From contig NZ_KK211282.1 of assembly GCF_000621445.1 (NCBI RefSeq), positions 12,874 to 76,873 on the forward strand: a stretch of 64,000 nt of DNA, read 5' to 3'. The DNA is from Alkalihalobacillus bogoriensis ATCC BAA-922 (GTDB lineage: Bacteria > Bacillota > Bacilli > Bacillales > Bacillaceae_F). Positions 18,670 through 27,773 of this stretch are shown here, piece by piece (position 1 is the stretch's first letter; every line of letters starts with the position of its first letter). Under the pieces are notes generated by a model. That model saw only the letters and a program-made list of their open reading frames with translations, was not told the DNA's origin and made no database searches. A program made the position numbers and the translations under genes.

Positions 18670-20418
18670 ATGAAGTTTTACAAGCAATACCGGATACGTC
18701 ATCTTTTATTTGGTAGTTTTTTTCTCTTTATGGTCCTTATCTTTGGAATAGTCATCTATGTTAGTTATCAATATTCTGTCCATGAAATTATTGAAACGAC
18801 AACGGAATACCAAGAGAAAAACTTAAATTTATTAAGTGAAGATTTAGAAAGTAAATTAAGTACATTTGAAGGATATTCGATCGTGTTATCGAGGCAGCAA
18901 ATTTATCGAGATGTTATTGGTGGAAGCAATACACAATTTGGACGAACAAGTTCAACACAATCGCTTACGTTAGACTTTTCAAATATCGTGTATAGTGTGC
19001 CGGCCATTCATTCAATCGAAATCTTTTTAAATGCTCCTCCGATTGATAATATTCAATATCCTGTCCGCTATTATCCGCTAACAGACAGTTATGAAGAAGA
19101 CTGGTTTTCTACATTAAATGACGAAACTTCAAGCTGGTTAGGATCGAGGATGGTTGATACGATCGCAGGAGAAAAGCCTGTCATTAGCTTCGGTAGACAT
19201 GTGAATACATCAAGAGGGCTCCTACAATCTGTGCTTATTATTAATCTTGACCCATATACACTACAAGGCTGGCTAATGGGGTTTAGTGATGAATCCAATC
19301 TAGTTTTGCTTGATAATAACGGCAATGTCATTTCAAGTACAAATTCTTTTTTTGACATCGGCGATACATTATATCAAAAAGTCGTCGAAGCAAAAGAGAA
19401 GCAAGGAGATGCAAAGTCGACATACCATGTGAGACATCATGAAGATTTTATCGTAGCAACAGCGATTGATTCTGTAGACTGGACATTAATGGAAATTACA
19501 CCTTATGATGACCTAATAGCGGGAAGTCGAAGAATGACATGGACATTAATCGCAATTGGAATCTTTTCTATTATGCTTGCGTTAGTCGGAACTTTATTTT
19601 TAACGAGAAGTGTTACAAAACCTGTTGTTCATCTAGCAAATGTAATGGAAAACTACCAAATTAACCAACCAAAGCCGCAACTGCCAGATGATTATAAAAA
19701 TGAATTTGGGCAATTATATCGTGGATTTGATGATTTAATCAATCGAGCACAAATGTTATACAAGTCATTAAATGAACAAAACCGCAGACAACGTGAGGCT
19801 GAAATTAAAGCATTACAAGCGAATATTAACCCACATTTTTTATATAATACGTTAGATCAATTAAATTGGATTGCGATTGAACGTGGCGATAATGATATGA
19901 GCAAAATGCTAGAATTATTAGGGAAAATGCTTCGAGTCGGGCTCTCAAAAGGTGAGAGTATTATTACAGTTGAAGATGAAATCAAATATTTACAGTATTA
20001 TTTACAAATCCAAAAGATTCAACTTGAAGATCGCTTTTCTTACGACATTCATGTTCCTAAATTAACAGACCGCTTTTTTATTCCAAAATTGACATTACAA
20101 CCATTTGTTGAAAACGCTATCATTCATGGATTCCAAGATGGTCGTGTTGGGAAGGTTGACATTCATATCGTTGAGGAAGGAGAGCATTTACTACTCCAAG
20201 TGTTAGATAACGGAATTGGGTTTCAAACGATCACCCCGCATAAAAGCAAATTAAACACGGGAGGATACGGGATCCGCAATGTCAATGAACGTCTTGATGT
20301 TTATTTTGGGAAAGAGGCAAGTGTGAATGTCGTGAATCGAGCAGAAGGTGGAGCTGCAGTATTAATTCGCATTCCGAAAGTTCGCGATAAAGATAGTATT
20401 CAACATACTTCATTATAG
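18670..20418 (+). CDS. yesM: Sensor histidine kinase, YesM type
   Basis: The 582-residue membrane kinase has TM1 near residues 13-33, an extracellular Cache-like sensor region to about 290, TM2 (TLIAIGIFSIMLALVGTLFL) and a HAMP region starting TRSVTKPVVHLAN. A His_kinase domain of the LytS/YesM class follows, with the phospho-acceptor H389 in INPHFLYNTLDQLNW. A HATPase domain is seen in LTLQPFVENAIIHG (N box), DNGIGF (G1) and GGYGIRNVNERL (G2). It probably senses an extracellular oligosaccharide or the loaded binding protein and phosphorylates the regulator encoded 21 nt downstream. Confidence 0.93.
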   Translation: MKFYKQYRIRHLLFGSFFLFMVLIFGIVIYVSYQYSVHEIIETTTEYQEKNLNLLSEDLESKLSTFEGYSIVLSRQQIYRDVIGGSNTQFGRTSSTQSLTLDFSNIVYSVPAIHSIEIFLNAPPIDNIQYPVRYYPLTDSYEEDWFSTLNDETSSWLGSRMVDTIAGEKPVISFGRHVNTSRGLLQSVLIINLDPYTLQGWLMGFSDESNLVLLDNNGNVISSTNSFFDIGDTLYQKVVEAKEKQGDAKSTYHVRHHEDFIVATAIDSVDWTLMEITPYDDLIAGSRRMTWTLIAIGIFSIMLALVGTLFLTRSVTKPVVHLANVMENYQINQPKPQLPDDYKNEFGQLYRGFDDLINRAQMLYKSLNEQNRRQREAEIKALQANINPHFLYNTLDQLNWIAIERGDNDMSKMLELLGKMLRVGLSKGESIITVEDEIKYLQYYLQIQKIQLEDRFSYDIHVPKLTDRFFIPKLTLQPFVENAIIHGFQDGRVGKVDIHIVEEGEHLLLQVLDNGIGFQTITPHKSKLNTGGYGIRNVNERLDVYFGKEASVNVVNRAEGGAAVLIRIPKVRDKDSIQHTSL

Positions 20419-20439
20419 AATTCACAAGGAGTGATCAAT

Positions 20440-22047
20440 GTGTGGAGTGTAGTTATTATAGACGATGATAATAAGGTGTTACGTGGAATGAAAAAAGTAA
20501 TACCTTGGGAGAAGCTTAATTGTCAGTGGGTTGGAGAAGCCCAAAACGGAAAAGCGGGAATCGAAATCATTGAAAAAACACAACCAGACATTATCATTAC
20601 AGATATTTATATGCCAGTGATGAATGGATTAGAGATGATCCAAGAACTGAAGCAAAAAGAGTTTGATAGTAAAGTAATTATTTTAAGTGGGTACAATGAT
20701 TTTGAATATGCCCGCCAGGCGATGAGGTTGAGAATTGATGATTATTTATCAAAGCCAGCTTCAATTGATACGATTACAGATGTATTATGTAAAGTCATAG
20801 AAAATTTAGAACAAGAACGAAAAGAGAAAGAGAAGGTCGTAGAATTACGACAAAAGGTCAGTATATATGAACCTTTATTAGAAAAACAGTGGGTGAAATC
20901 TGTCATATCAGGAACAGCAGATGTTTGGAATACGCCAGTTGAAGTCGACTCATTAGTTCGGAAATGGGAAACAAAAAATCATCTCATTCTTGCAATGACA
21001 TATGATGAATCTGTTGAAACATCATGTTTGCAGTCCGATTGGGACTTATTTCGATTTGCAGCAAATAATATTATAGAAGAAGTAACAGAACAATTTTTTG
21101 ATGATTTCGAATATATTGAACACCATGTTTTCCAAAGCTCAATTTGTCTACATCTCGACAAAGAGGAAACAAATATCGTAAAGACCATTGAGAAGTATAA
21201 AAGAATCATAGAGTCGAAATTCCAGGATTGTTTACAAGTGCAGGCAACAGTCAACGTAGGAACGATGAAAGAAGATTGGCGAGAGATTCCAAGTTCAATG
21301 AAAGATGCTCTTTTCCCAGGGACAAGGGAAGACGCCGAGAGCAAGGTAGAACCTGTGTCGAAAGAAGTGCCACAACACCTCCTCTGGTCGCAATCCATGC
21401 AAGTGAGTCAAAAGCTATCAGAAGCGATTCGTTATGCTGATTATGATAAAGCATGCCAACTGATTAATGACTATTTTGCGAGTGTGGAACAATATCCGTT
21501 TCATAAAAAAGTCGCGGTCCGAATTGGAATTGAAATGTGGACAGTAATGACCTATTCGCTTTATGATATCGGAATTAAAAATGAAGAAATGTATTCGAAC
21601 GATTTTGATTTATACCAAGAGCTTTCTGATAAATCATCATGGCATGAAGTAAGACGTTATTTAAATGAAAATGTAAAAAGAATGTGCAGTCATCAACAAT
21701 GGGAAGAAAATAGTAAACATCGAAAATTAGTAGATCAAATGATTGCCTATGTACAAGAGCATATAAGTGAGAACATTACATTACAAGATATCGCCAATGA
21801 GCTTTATATATCTAGAAATTATTTAGGACAAATTTTTAAAAATATCGTCGGAGAATCATTTAAAAATTATATGACTCGTGCCCGTATGGAAATGGCAAAA
21901 AAGATGATCCAAGAAGGGAACTATTTAATTTACGAAGTTTCTGAAAAAGTTGGGTACGTGAATCCAGCCTATTTCACAACGACATTTAAAAAATATACTG
22001 GTTATACACCGACAGACCTCATTCATAAAAAAACAGTGAATCAATAA
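20440..22047 (+). CDS. yesN: Response regulator with AraC-type DNA-binding domain, YesN type
   Basis: The 535-residue regulator has an N-terminal receiver (VVIIDDDNKVLRGM; phospho-acceptor D55 in IIITDIYMPVMNG; Lys in YLSKPAS), a central linker, and a C-terminal AraC/XylS pair of helix-turn-helix motifs (ITLQDIANELYISRNYLGQIF, then VSEKVGYVNPAYFTTTFKKY). I start it at GTG 20440, 8 nt after AAGGAG; GTG 20431 is part of that site and is too close. Likely targets are the promoter regions at 11.3 and 17.9 kb, but this is inference. Confidence 0.93.
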   Translation: MWSVVIIDDDNKVLRGMKKVIPWEKLNCQWVGEAQNGKAGIEIIEKTQPDIIITDIYMPVMNGLEMIQELKQKEFDSKVIILSGYNDFEYARQAMRLRIDDYLSKPASIDTITDVLCKVIENLEQERKEKEKVVELRQKVSIYEPLLEKQWVKSVISGTADVWNTPVEVDSLVRKWETKNHLILAMTYDESVETSCLQSDWDLFRFAANNIIEEVTEQFFDDFEYIEHHVFQSSICLHLDKEETNIVKTIEKYKRIIESKFQDCLQVQATVNVGTMKEDWREIPSSMKDALFPGTREDAESKVEPVSKEVPQHLLWSQSMQVSQKLSEAIRYADYDKACQLINDYFASVEQYPFHKKVAVRIGIEMWTVMTYSLYDIGIKNEEMYSNDFDLYQELSDKSSWHEVRRYLNENVKRMCSHQQWEENSKHRKLVDQMIAYVQEHISENITLQDIANELYISRNYLGQIFKNIVGESFKNYMTRARMEMAKKMIQEGNYLIYEVSEKVGYVNPAYFTTTFKKYTGYTPTDLIHKKTVNQ

Positions 22048-22062
22048 GGAAGGATGAACAAG

Positions 22063-22437
22063 ATGACAGACATACAAAAAGGAAGCTGTGTTTGGTATAT
22101 TCCAGATGGCTATATTCCACCATTAAGCTCAGGAACGCTAGAGAGCCATGAATCGATTTGTGTATTAAATTGCTATCAACAAAATGCTAACTTAAAGATT
22201 ACGATTTATTTTGAAGACCGTGACCCGATTGAACAAATACCCTTTGTCGTAAAAGGAAAACGAACGAGTCATATCCGAACGAGCACACTAGAAAAAGACG
22301 GACAACGCATCCCAAAAGAAGTTCCTTATGCGATTGAAGTCGAAAGTGATGTTCCGATTATCGTACAATATAGTCGGTTAGATTCAACCCAACAAGAATT
22401 AGCACTGATGTCTACAATGGGGCATCCGTTAGCTTAA
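22063..22437 (+). CDS. Sensory rhodopsin transducer (ASRT) family protein
   Basis: This 124-residue protein matches the PF07100 pattern: WYIPDGYIPPLSSGTLESHE near the N-terminus, ICVLN, then EVESDVPIIVQYSRLDSTQQ and a final LMSTMGHP. In Anabaena the family member binds a sensory rhodopsin, but most bacterial members have no rhodopsin and were proposed to bind small molecules such as sugars. Here no opsin gene is nearby, and the gene ends a YesMN operon, which supports a sugar-related role. The ATG at 22063 is preferred because GGAAGG lies 9 nt before it; ATG 22054 is too close. Confidence 0.8.
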   Translation: MTDIQKGSCVWYIPDGYIPPLSSGTLESHESICVLNCYQQNANLKITIYFEDRDPIEQIPFVVKGKRTSHIRTSTLEKDGQRIPKEVPYAIEVESDVPIIVQYSRLDSTQQELALMSTMGHPLA

Positions 22438-22523
22438 TGCAGGATAATAGCTTTTTTTAAGTGGTAAGCTGTGAGTACTTTACTTAAAGGAAATATAATA
22501 TGAATCATTCTGCTTCAAAGGAT

Positions 22524-22567
22524 GTGCCAAAAGGGGAGAGAACCAACCTTTTGGCACATTCTTTTTC
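22524..22567 (+). terminator. Terminator of the yesL-yesM-yesN-ASRT operon
   Basis: TGTGCCAAAAGG pairs with CCTTTTGGCACA around an 11-nt loop and is followed by TTCTTTTT. Confidence 0.85.
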
Positions 22568-22591
22568 CATCAAGTCATGCACATATAGATG

Positions 22592-23018
22592 ATGAAGGAC
22601 AAAAGAGGCGAGGAAAACGAGAGAAGTGTCCTTCATAAGCCTGATGAAGGACAAAAGAGGAGAGAAAAGAGTGAGAAGTGTCCTTCATAGGGTGGATGAA
22701 GGACAAAAGAGGAGAGAAAAGAGTGAGAAGTGTCCTTCATAGGGTTGATGAAGGACAAAAGAGGAGAGGAAAGAGTGAGAAGTGTCCTTCATAAGCTTGA
22801 TGAAGGACAAAAGAGGAGAGGAAAGAGTGAGAAGTGTCCTTCATAAGCTTGATGAAGGACAAAAGAGGAGAGGAAAGAGTGAGAAGTGTCCTTCATAAGC
22901 CTGATGAAGGACAAAAGAGGAGAGGAGAGAGTGAGAAGTGTCCTTCATAAGCTTGATGAAGGACAAAAGAGCGGAGAAAAGCGAGAAAAGTGTCCTTCAT
23001 AGAACAGATGGAGGGCAA
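22592..23018. repeat. Tandem array of eight 52-bp palindromic units
   Basis: Units begin at 22592, 22644, 22696, 22748, 22800, 22852, 22904 and 22956, always 52 bp apart, with a decayed start at 23008. Each has ATGAAGGACA, a 25-nt purine-rich stretch (AAAGAGGAGAGGAAAGAGTG type), TGTCCTTCAT and a 7-nt spacer. The arms pair across the 7-nt spacer. The spacer and purine segment vary slightly between units while the arms do not, until the last copy. No ORF is present; the ~570 bp from 22568 to 23136 hold nothing else recognisable. Confidence 0.9.
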
Positions 23019-23136
23019 AAGAAATGTACGACAGGGTAGTTTTAAATATTATAGGGTTTTTATTAGAAATGGCTTAGAGATGATACTTTTTTAGGTTGAT
23101 TTTTTCATCTATTATGAAATATAGAAGAGGTGAATT

Positions 23137-23844
23137 ATGAAAGATAAAATAAAAGAAGTTTTTAATGAACTTGCTTGTGTTTATGAACAAACAGTCGATA
23201 CAACGAGTTTGTATAATAGTGAATATGAAAGGCCAGCAATGTTAGGAAAGCTACCTCACAATTTAAAGGATATGAATGTATTTGATGCAGGCTGTGCAGC
23301 TGGATGGTATACGAGCCAATTAATGGAACGAGGAGCCAATGTTGTTGCATCGGATATTAGTCCTGAAATGGTTCGATCTACAAAGCGGCGTGTTGGAGAG
23401 AAAGCTAAAGTTATTTGTTTAGACCTAGAGGAAAAACTACCTTTCGAAGAGAATACATTTGATTACATTGTAAGCTCATTAACCCTCCATTATATAAAGG
23501 ATTGGAGCCATACTTTTAATGAATTTAAAAGGATATTAAAGCCAAATGGAATTCTATTTTTTTCAGTTCACCATCCATTTTCAGACATGAAACTACTCAA
23601 AAATGCTAACTATTTCTCTACTGAATTAATTATCGATAAATGGAATAAAGAAGGTAAATCATATGAAGTTCCGTTTTATCGGAGGCCTCTTCATGTACTA
23701 TTAAACGATACACTTACATTCTTTTCTATTGAAGAAGTTACAGAACCGAAACCTACAATAAACTTCAAAGCACAAGCACCAGAAAAATACGAAATGCTGA
23801 TGAACGCCCCACAATTTCTTATAATTAAGGCTGTAATGAAATGA
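23137..23844 (+). CDS. Class I SAM-dependent methyltransferase
   Basis: The 235-residue protein has the Rossmann methyltransferase order: motif I VFDAGCAAGWYTSQL (residues ~48-62), acidic loop ASDISPEM, motif II NTFDYIVSSLTLHYI, and motif III RILKPNGILFFS. It resembles Methyltransf_11/25 proteins of unknown substrate. AGAGGTG precedes the ATG. It stands alone between the tandem array and an SRPBCC gene, unconnected to the sugar operons, and no substrate can be assigned. Confidence 0.85.
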   Translation: MKDKIKEVFNELACVYEQTVDTTSLYNSEYERPAMLGKLPHNLKDMNVFDAGCAAGWYTSQLMERGANVVASDISPEMVRSTKRRVGEKAKVICLDLEEKLPFEENTFDYIVSSLTLHYIKDWSHTFNEFKRILKPNGILFFSVHHPFSDMKLLKNANYFSTELIIDKWNKEGKSYEVPFYRRPLHVLLNDTLTFFSIEEVTEPKPTINFKAQAPEKYEMLMNAPQFLIIKAVMK

Positions 23845-23979
23845 TATTCTTTCTACTCATTAGTGAAACAAAGTGTAGTTTATTACCAGTGTTTAGTAAA
23901 AAGACATACACTCTACAATAGTCAGGCTCGTTGTACAAAGAAAAAATAGAAAATAAGTTCTAATATAGGAGAATACAAA

Positions 23980-24435
23980 ATGCCTATTATATATCACAAG
24001 CAAATGATACGAGCACCTGTAGAACTTTGTTTTGACCTTGCAAGAAACGTAGATGTACATACTAAAACTACTGCTAAAACTAAAGAAAAAGCTGTGGATG
24101 GGGTTACAAAGGGATTATTAGAACAAGGTGATACTGTTACTTGGGAGGCTACTCACTTTGGTATTAAACAAAGGTTAACAGCAAAAGTAACATATATGGA
24201 AAAGCCATATATGTTTATTGATGTTATGCAAAAAGGAGCTTTTCATTCTTTTACACATAAACATCAATTTGTAGAAGAAAAAGGCAGTACTATAATGATA
24301 GATACATTTGAGTATAAGGCACCTTTTGGTTTAATTGGCATAGTGGCTAATAAATTGTTTTTAGAAAAGTATATGACTGACTTTATCGCTACGCGGGCAA
24401 AAGAACTAAAAAAGATTGCTGAAAGCGCTATTTAG
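23980..24435 (+). CDS. SRPBCC (START-like) family protein
   Basis: This 151-residue protein shows the helix-grip pattern: YHKQMIRAPVELCFDLARNV at the start, GDTVTWEATHFG in the middle sheet, and a long C-terminal helix (FIATRAKELKKIAES). Such domains bind hydrophobic ligands or act as cyclases/hydrolases. No catalytic residues can be named. TAGGAG lies before the ATG. A single-gene unit is likely. Confidence 0.8.
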   Translation: MPIIYHKQMIRAPVELCFDLARNVDVHTKTTAKTKEKAVDGVTKGLLEQGDTVTWEATHFGIKQRLTAKVTYMEKPYMFIDVMQKGAFHSFTHKHQFVEEKGSTIMIDTFEYKAPFGLIGIVANKLFLEKYMTDFIATRAKELKKIAESAI

Positions 24436-24484
24436 AACGATAACAAACATTTTCATATGTTCTCACTAATAAGTGTGACTTAAC

Positions 24485-24730
24485 TCATCCCCCAATCCCC
24501 TTCGCTAACAAAAGAAAAAAGACAAAAAGTAAAACAGCAGCATTTAAAACTCCTCCTACTATGGCAGGAAGTAATTTCTTTGAAAGTATGGAAAAAACAA
24601 TCCCAAATAAAGAAAGTGTTCCGAGAACGATAATACCAATGACCAAGTTTGAGTCAGGTCCTCTTAATAGTAAAAATGAAAGAATACTAGCAAAAAACAT
24701 GAGTAAAGATAACCATCCGAATTTATTCAT
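24485..24730 (-). CDS. Small three-helix membrane protein
   Basis: The 81-residue protein is almost entirely hydrophobic with three predicted membrane segments (WLSLLMFFASILSFLLL, VIGIIVLGTLSLFGIVFS, and the C-terminal AAVLLFVFFLLLA). No family was recognised. The start at 24730 follows AGGAGGAG; an upstream ATG at 24748 overlaps that site. It is convergent with the SRPBCC gene. Confidence 0.65.
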   Translation of the reverse strand: MNKFGWLSLLMFFASILSFLLLRGPDSNLVIGIIVLGTLSLFGIVFSILSKKLLPAIVGGVLNAAVLLFVFFLLLAKGIGG

Positions 24731-24763
24731 ATTCTCCTCCTGTTTCAAAAACTTACAAGTAAG

Positions 24764-25225
24764 TTAACGAATCGAAAGTTTGTAAATTTGTTCTTGATAA
24801 CTATTTTCTTTATTTATTCTTATAAAACCTGTCTTTTCATATAAGCGAATCGCTTGCTCATTTTCTTTTTCTACTGTTAAAGAGATTATTTTGCATGTAC
24901 GGTGCGTCTCTTTAATAAAATCGATAATTTTGTTAAGCGATCGCTCTCCATATCCTTTGCCTTGATGTTTTTTATCAATCTGAAAGCCGCCAATCCAATA
25001 ATTATCTTCACTATTTGGTGAATAGGAAAGATAAAAGGCACCAATCATTTCATCGTTTACATATAAAAGATAGGGGTCTAATGCTTCATCCCATGGTTTT
25101 AGGTATGCATATGCAAGGGATTCGGCAATAGTTGGTACAAAAGGCTGTTGGCTTTCGTATACCGATAGTTTAAATGCTTCTTCCCAGTTTGCCTTTGTAA
25201 TGTCATTGATAGTAATCTCAGTCAT
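24764..25225 (-). CDS. GNAT family N-acetyltransferase
   Basis: The 153-residue protein has the GNAT core: DEMIGAFYLSY (strand 4 region), WIGGFQIDKKHQGKGYGERS with the acetyl-CoA loop QGKGYG, and ISLTVEKENEQAIRLYEKTGF, the typical last helix. Size and layout are like the polyamine acetyltransferases BltD/PaiA, but the substrate is uncertain. The start at 25225 follows GAGGAGAG. The small membrane protein gene follows 33 nt later on the same strand. Confidence 0.85.
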   Translation of the reverse strand: MTEITINDITKANWEEAFKLSVYESQQPFVPTIAESLAYAYLKPWDEALDPYLLYVNDEMIGAFYLSYSPNSEDNYWIGGFQIDKKHQGKGYGERSLNKIIDFIKETHRTCKIISLTVEKENEQAIRLYEKTGFIRINKENSYQEQIYKLSIR

Positions 25226-25403
25226 TGCGACTCTCTCCTCATAACGAAAATATATGTTTATTTTACCATAAAAAACCAATGAGGAACTATTCTATATTGT
25301 CTTGCTCAAACAGCAGCCTTAAATGCCATCAAAAATACACTCTTGTTTTTTTAGAAAGGCTGTGGCAAGGTTATGACTAGGATAAAGTGAATGGAGGGGT
25401 CAT

Positions 25404-26627
25404 GTGAATAATGCTCATGTAACCGGAAGTTTTAAATTGATGAAATCATTAAATCGCACACTTGTGTTAAATATTATTCGTAAAGATGGACCAATTTCAA
25501 GAGCTGAAATTGCCAAAAGAACAAATTTAACCCCACCAACGGTTACGAATATTGTAAACGAATTATTTGAAACCGGAATAATAAAAGAAAGTCAGATGGG
25601 TCAGTCAAGCGGGGGAAGAAAGCCGATTTTGCTAACGATAGAGCCGACAAGTCATTATGTCATTGGGATTGATGTAGGGGTTCATAAAGTAAAAGTTGTA
25701 TTGGCTGATTTAAATGCGTCGATTACAAACGAAAGTATTACAAAAATTAAAAAAGGTATAACAGAAGCTGAATTATTGCAGTTGTTAATTGAAAACGTCT
25801 ATACGATTGTAGAGCAAGCGAATGTGACAAAGGAAAAGATTGTTGGAATTGGCGTTGGAATGCACGGGATGGTCGACCATATTCATGGTGTTGCCTTGTA
25901 TGCTCCGAATTTACAATTGAAAAATATCCCGATAAAACAAACATTAGAAGCGGAATTTTCACTACCTGTCACTGTTGAAAACGATGCGAAAGCATTGGCT
26001 TTAGGGGAGAAATGGTTTGGCTATGGTGCCGATATTGAAAATATGGTTTGTATTAATGTCGGGATTGGGATTGGTTCTGGGATTATATTACAAAATAAAT
26101 TATTCCATGGAAAAGACGGTATAGCTGGTGAAATCGGGCATACTGTTATTGATGAAAATGGACCAATGTGTACTTGTGGGAACAAAGGATGTTTGCAAAC
26201 GTTTAGTGCAGGAGAAGCCATCCGAACGAGAGCACTGGAAGGTATAAACAAAGGAAAGCCAACAGCAATCGTTGAGATTGTGAAAGGAAATTTAGATAAT
26301 GTAGATGGTGAAGCTGTGTTTGAAGCAGCCAAAGCGGGGGATGCTTTTGCGAAAGAGGTGCTGACAGAGTCAGGTAAATATTTAGGAATGAGCATTGCGA
26401 ATTTAATAAATGTATTAAATCCAGAGTTAGTCGTATTAAGTGGTGGGGTGTCACGAGCGGGTGAATTTCTTTTACAACCCATTCGGGCGATTGTAGAAGA
26501 GCGAGTGTTAACACCATCGGCAAAAGACACGACAATTTGTTTATCAAAGCTTGGCCAGCAGGGCACCGTCATCGGCGCCGTAACACTAGTGTTAGCAGAA
26601 ATGTTTGTTCCAGATGTAAACGCATAA
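25404..26627 (+). CDS. ROK family transcriptional regulator
   Basis: The 407-residue protein joins a winged helix (residues ~10-70: ISRAEIAKRTNLTPPTVTNI and SSGGRKPILL) to a ROK kinase-like domain with the ATP-type motif IGIDVGVHKVKVVLAD. It also has the glucose-binding patch GIAGEIGHT and the zinc site CTCGNKGCLQTF. XylR and NagC are relatives. It lies 137 nt before galE on the same strand, so it probably controls the galE-galK-galT genes in response to a sugar. GTG 25404 is the start after GGAGGGG. Confidence 0.9.
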   Translation: MNNAHVTGSFKLMKSLNRTLVLNIIRKDGPISRAEIAKRTNLTPPTVTNIVNELFETGIIKESQMGQSSGGRKPILLTIEPTSHYVIGIDVGVHKVKVVLADLNASITNESITKIKKGITEAELLQLLIENVYTIVEQANVTKEKIVGIGVGMHGMVDHIHGVALYAPNLQLKNIPIKQTLEAEFSLPVTVENDAKALALGEKWFGYGADIENMVCINVGIGIGSGIILQNKLFHGKDGIAGEIGHTVIDENGPMCTCGNKGCLQTFSAGEAIRTRALEGINKGKPTAIVEIVKGNLDNVDGEAVFEAAKAGDAFAKEVLTESGKYLGMSIANLINVLNPELVVLSGGVSRAGEFLLQPIRAIVEERVLTPSAKDTTICLSKLGQQGTVIGAVTLVLAEMFVPDVNA

Positions 26628-26713
26628 CACCAAATGAGGTGGGAGAGTTTCTCACCTAAAAAATATCGAAAAGAGCAAGACAAAAAAAAGTGAATATGAT
26701 ATACTGAAACTAA

Positions 26714-26736
26714 CTTAATTAAATTAATTAATAAAG
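26714..26736 (+). promoter_or_regulatory. A+T-rich near-palindrome, candidate ROK operator
   Basis: CTTAATTAAATTAATTAATAAAG is almost self-complementary and lies about 30 nt before galE. ROK proteins of the NagC/XylR type bind such A+T-rich palindromes; the regulator gene is adjacent. No experimental support can be read from sequence. Confidence 0.35.
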
Positions 26737-26764
26737 TATTCTCGATTAAGGAGAGGATTAAATT

Positions 26765-27751
26765 ATGACAATTTTAGTGACAGGTGGAGCAGGGTATATT
26801 GGAAGCCATACAGCCCTTTATTTACAACAACAAAATGAAGACGTCATCATTTTAGATAACTTACAAAAAGGTCATCAAGAGGCAGTCTTAAACACACCTT
26901 TTTATGAAGGAGATTTACGAGACGAAGCTGTACTTGATGAGATTTTTACAAAACATAACATTACGAGTGTGATTCACTTTGCGGCAAATTCGCTTGTTGG
27001 AGAAAGTGTCACTGCACCGCTTGAATATTACGAAAATAATGTGATTGGCTCATATACACTAGTGAAGAAAATGGTAGAGCATAATGTGAAACAAATTGTG
27101 TTTTCTTCTACAGCAGCAACTTACGGTGAACCTGAATCAGTTCCAATTCAAGAAAGTGACCCAACGATTCCAACGAATCCATACGGAGAAACGAAATTAG
27201 CCATTGAAAAACTTTTAAAATGGGCGGACGGTGCTTACGGTTTAAAATCGGTTTGTCTCCGTTATTTTAACGCTGCAGGGGCAGACCCAGAAGGAAGAAT
27301 TGGAGAAGATCATACACCAGAAAGCCATTTGATTCCGCTTGTGCTTCAAGTTGCATTAGGACAGCGTGAAACCATCAAAATTTTTGGTGATAATTATCCG
27401 ACAGAAGATGGAAGTTGTGTTCGTGATTATATTCATGTCATGGATTTAGCGCAAGCTCATTATTTAGCGTTGAAAAAACTTGAAACGACAAATGAGAGTG
27501 GCATTTATAATTTAGGAAACGGCACAGGCTTTTCGGTCAAAGAAGTTATTGAAGTATGCCGTGAAGTAACGAGAAAAGAAATTAAAGCGGAAATTGCTGA
27601 ACGACGAGCAGGCGATCCAGCGGTGTTAATTGCGTCTTCAGAAAAAGCAAAACAAGAGCTTGGCTGGAAACCGAATTATGCAGACTTAAATCAAATTATT
27701 GAACATGCATGGACATGGCATCAAAACAATCCAACAGGTTATAAAAAATAA
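26765..27751 (+). CDS. galE: UDP-glucose 4-epimerase
   Basis: The 328-residue extended SDR enzyme interconverts UDP-galactose and UDP-glucose with bound NAD. It has TGGAGYIGSH (residues 6-15), SSTAATYGEPESVP with catalytic serine/threonine, NPYGETKLAIEK with Tyr/Lys, and RYFNAAGADPEGRIGEDH, the UDP-sugar binding loop. It is the first gene of galE-galK-galT and returns UDP-glucose for the GalT reaction. AAGGAGAGG precedes the ATG. Confidence 0.96.
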   Translation: MTILVTGGAGYIGSHTALYLQQQNEDVIILDNLQKGHQEAVLNTPFYEGDLRDEAVLDEIFTKHNITSVIHFAANSLVGESVTAPLEYYENNVIGSYTLVKKMVEHNVKQIVFSSTAATYGEPESVPIQESDPTIPTNPYGETKLAIEKLLKWADGAYGLKSVCLRYFNAAGADPEGRIGEDHTPESHLIPLVLQVALGQRETIKIFGDNYPTEDGSCVRDYIHVMDLAQAHYLALKKLETTNESGIYNLGNGTGFSVKEVIEVCREVTRKEIKAEIAERRAGDPAVLIASSEKAKQELGWKPNYADLNQIIEHAWTWHQNNPTGYKK

Positions 27752-27773
27752 AAAGCAAAACGGGGGAGTAACA

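Noticed and set aside
22592-23018. CRISPR array
   Set aside because: The 52-bp units include the spacers; the spacers are nearly identical, and no cas genes are present.
26637-26657. Terminator after the ROK gene
   Set aside because: AGGTG/CACCT can pair, but the stem is interrupted and the next bases are A, not T, on the coding strand.
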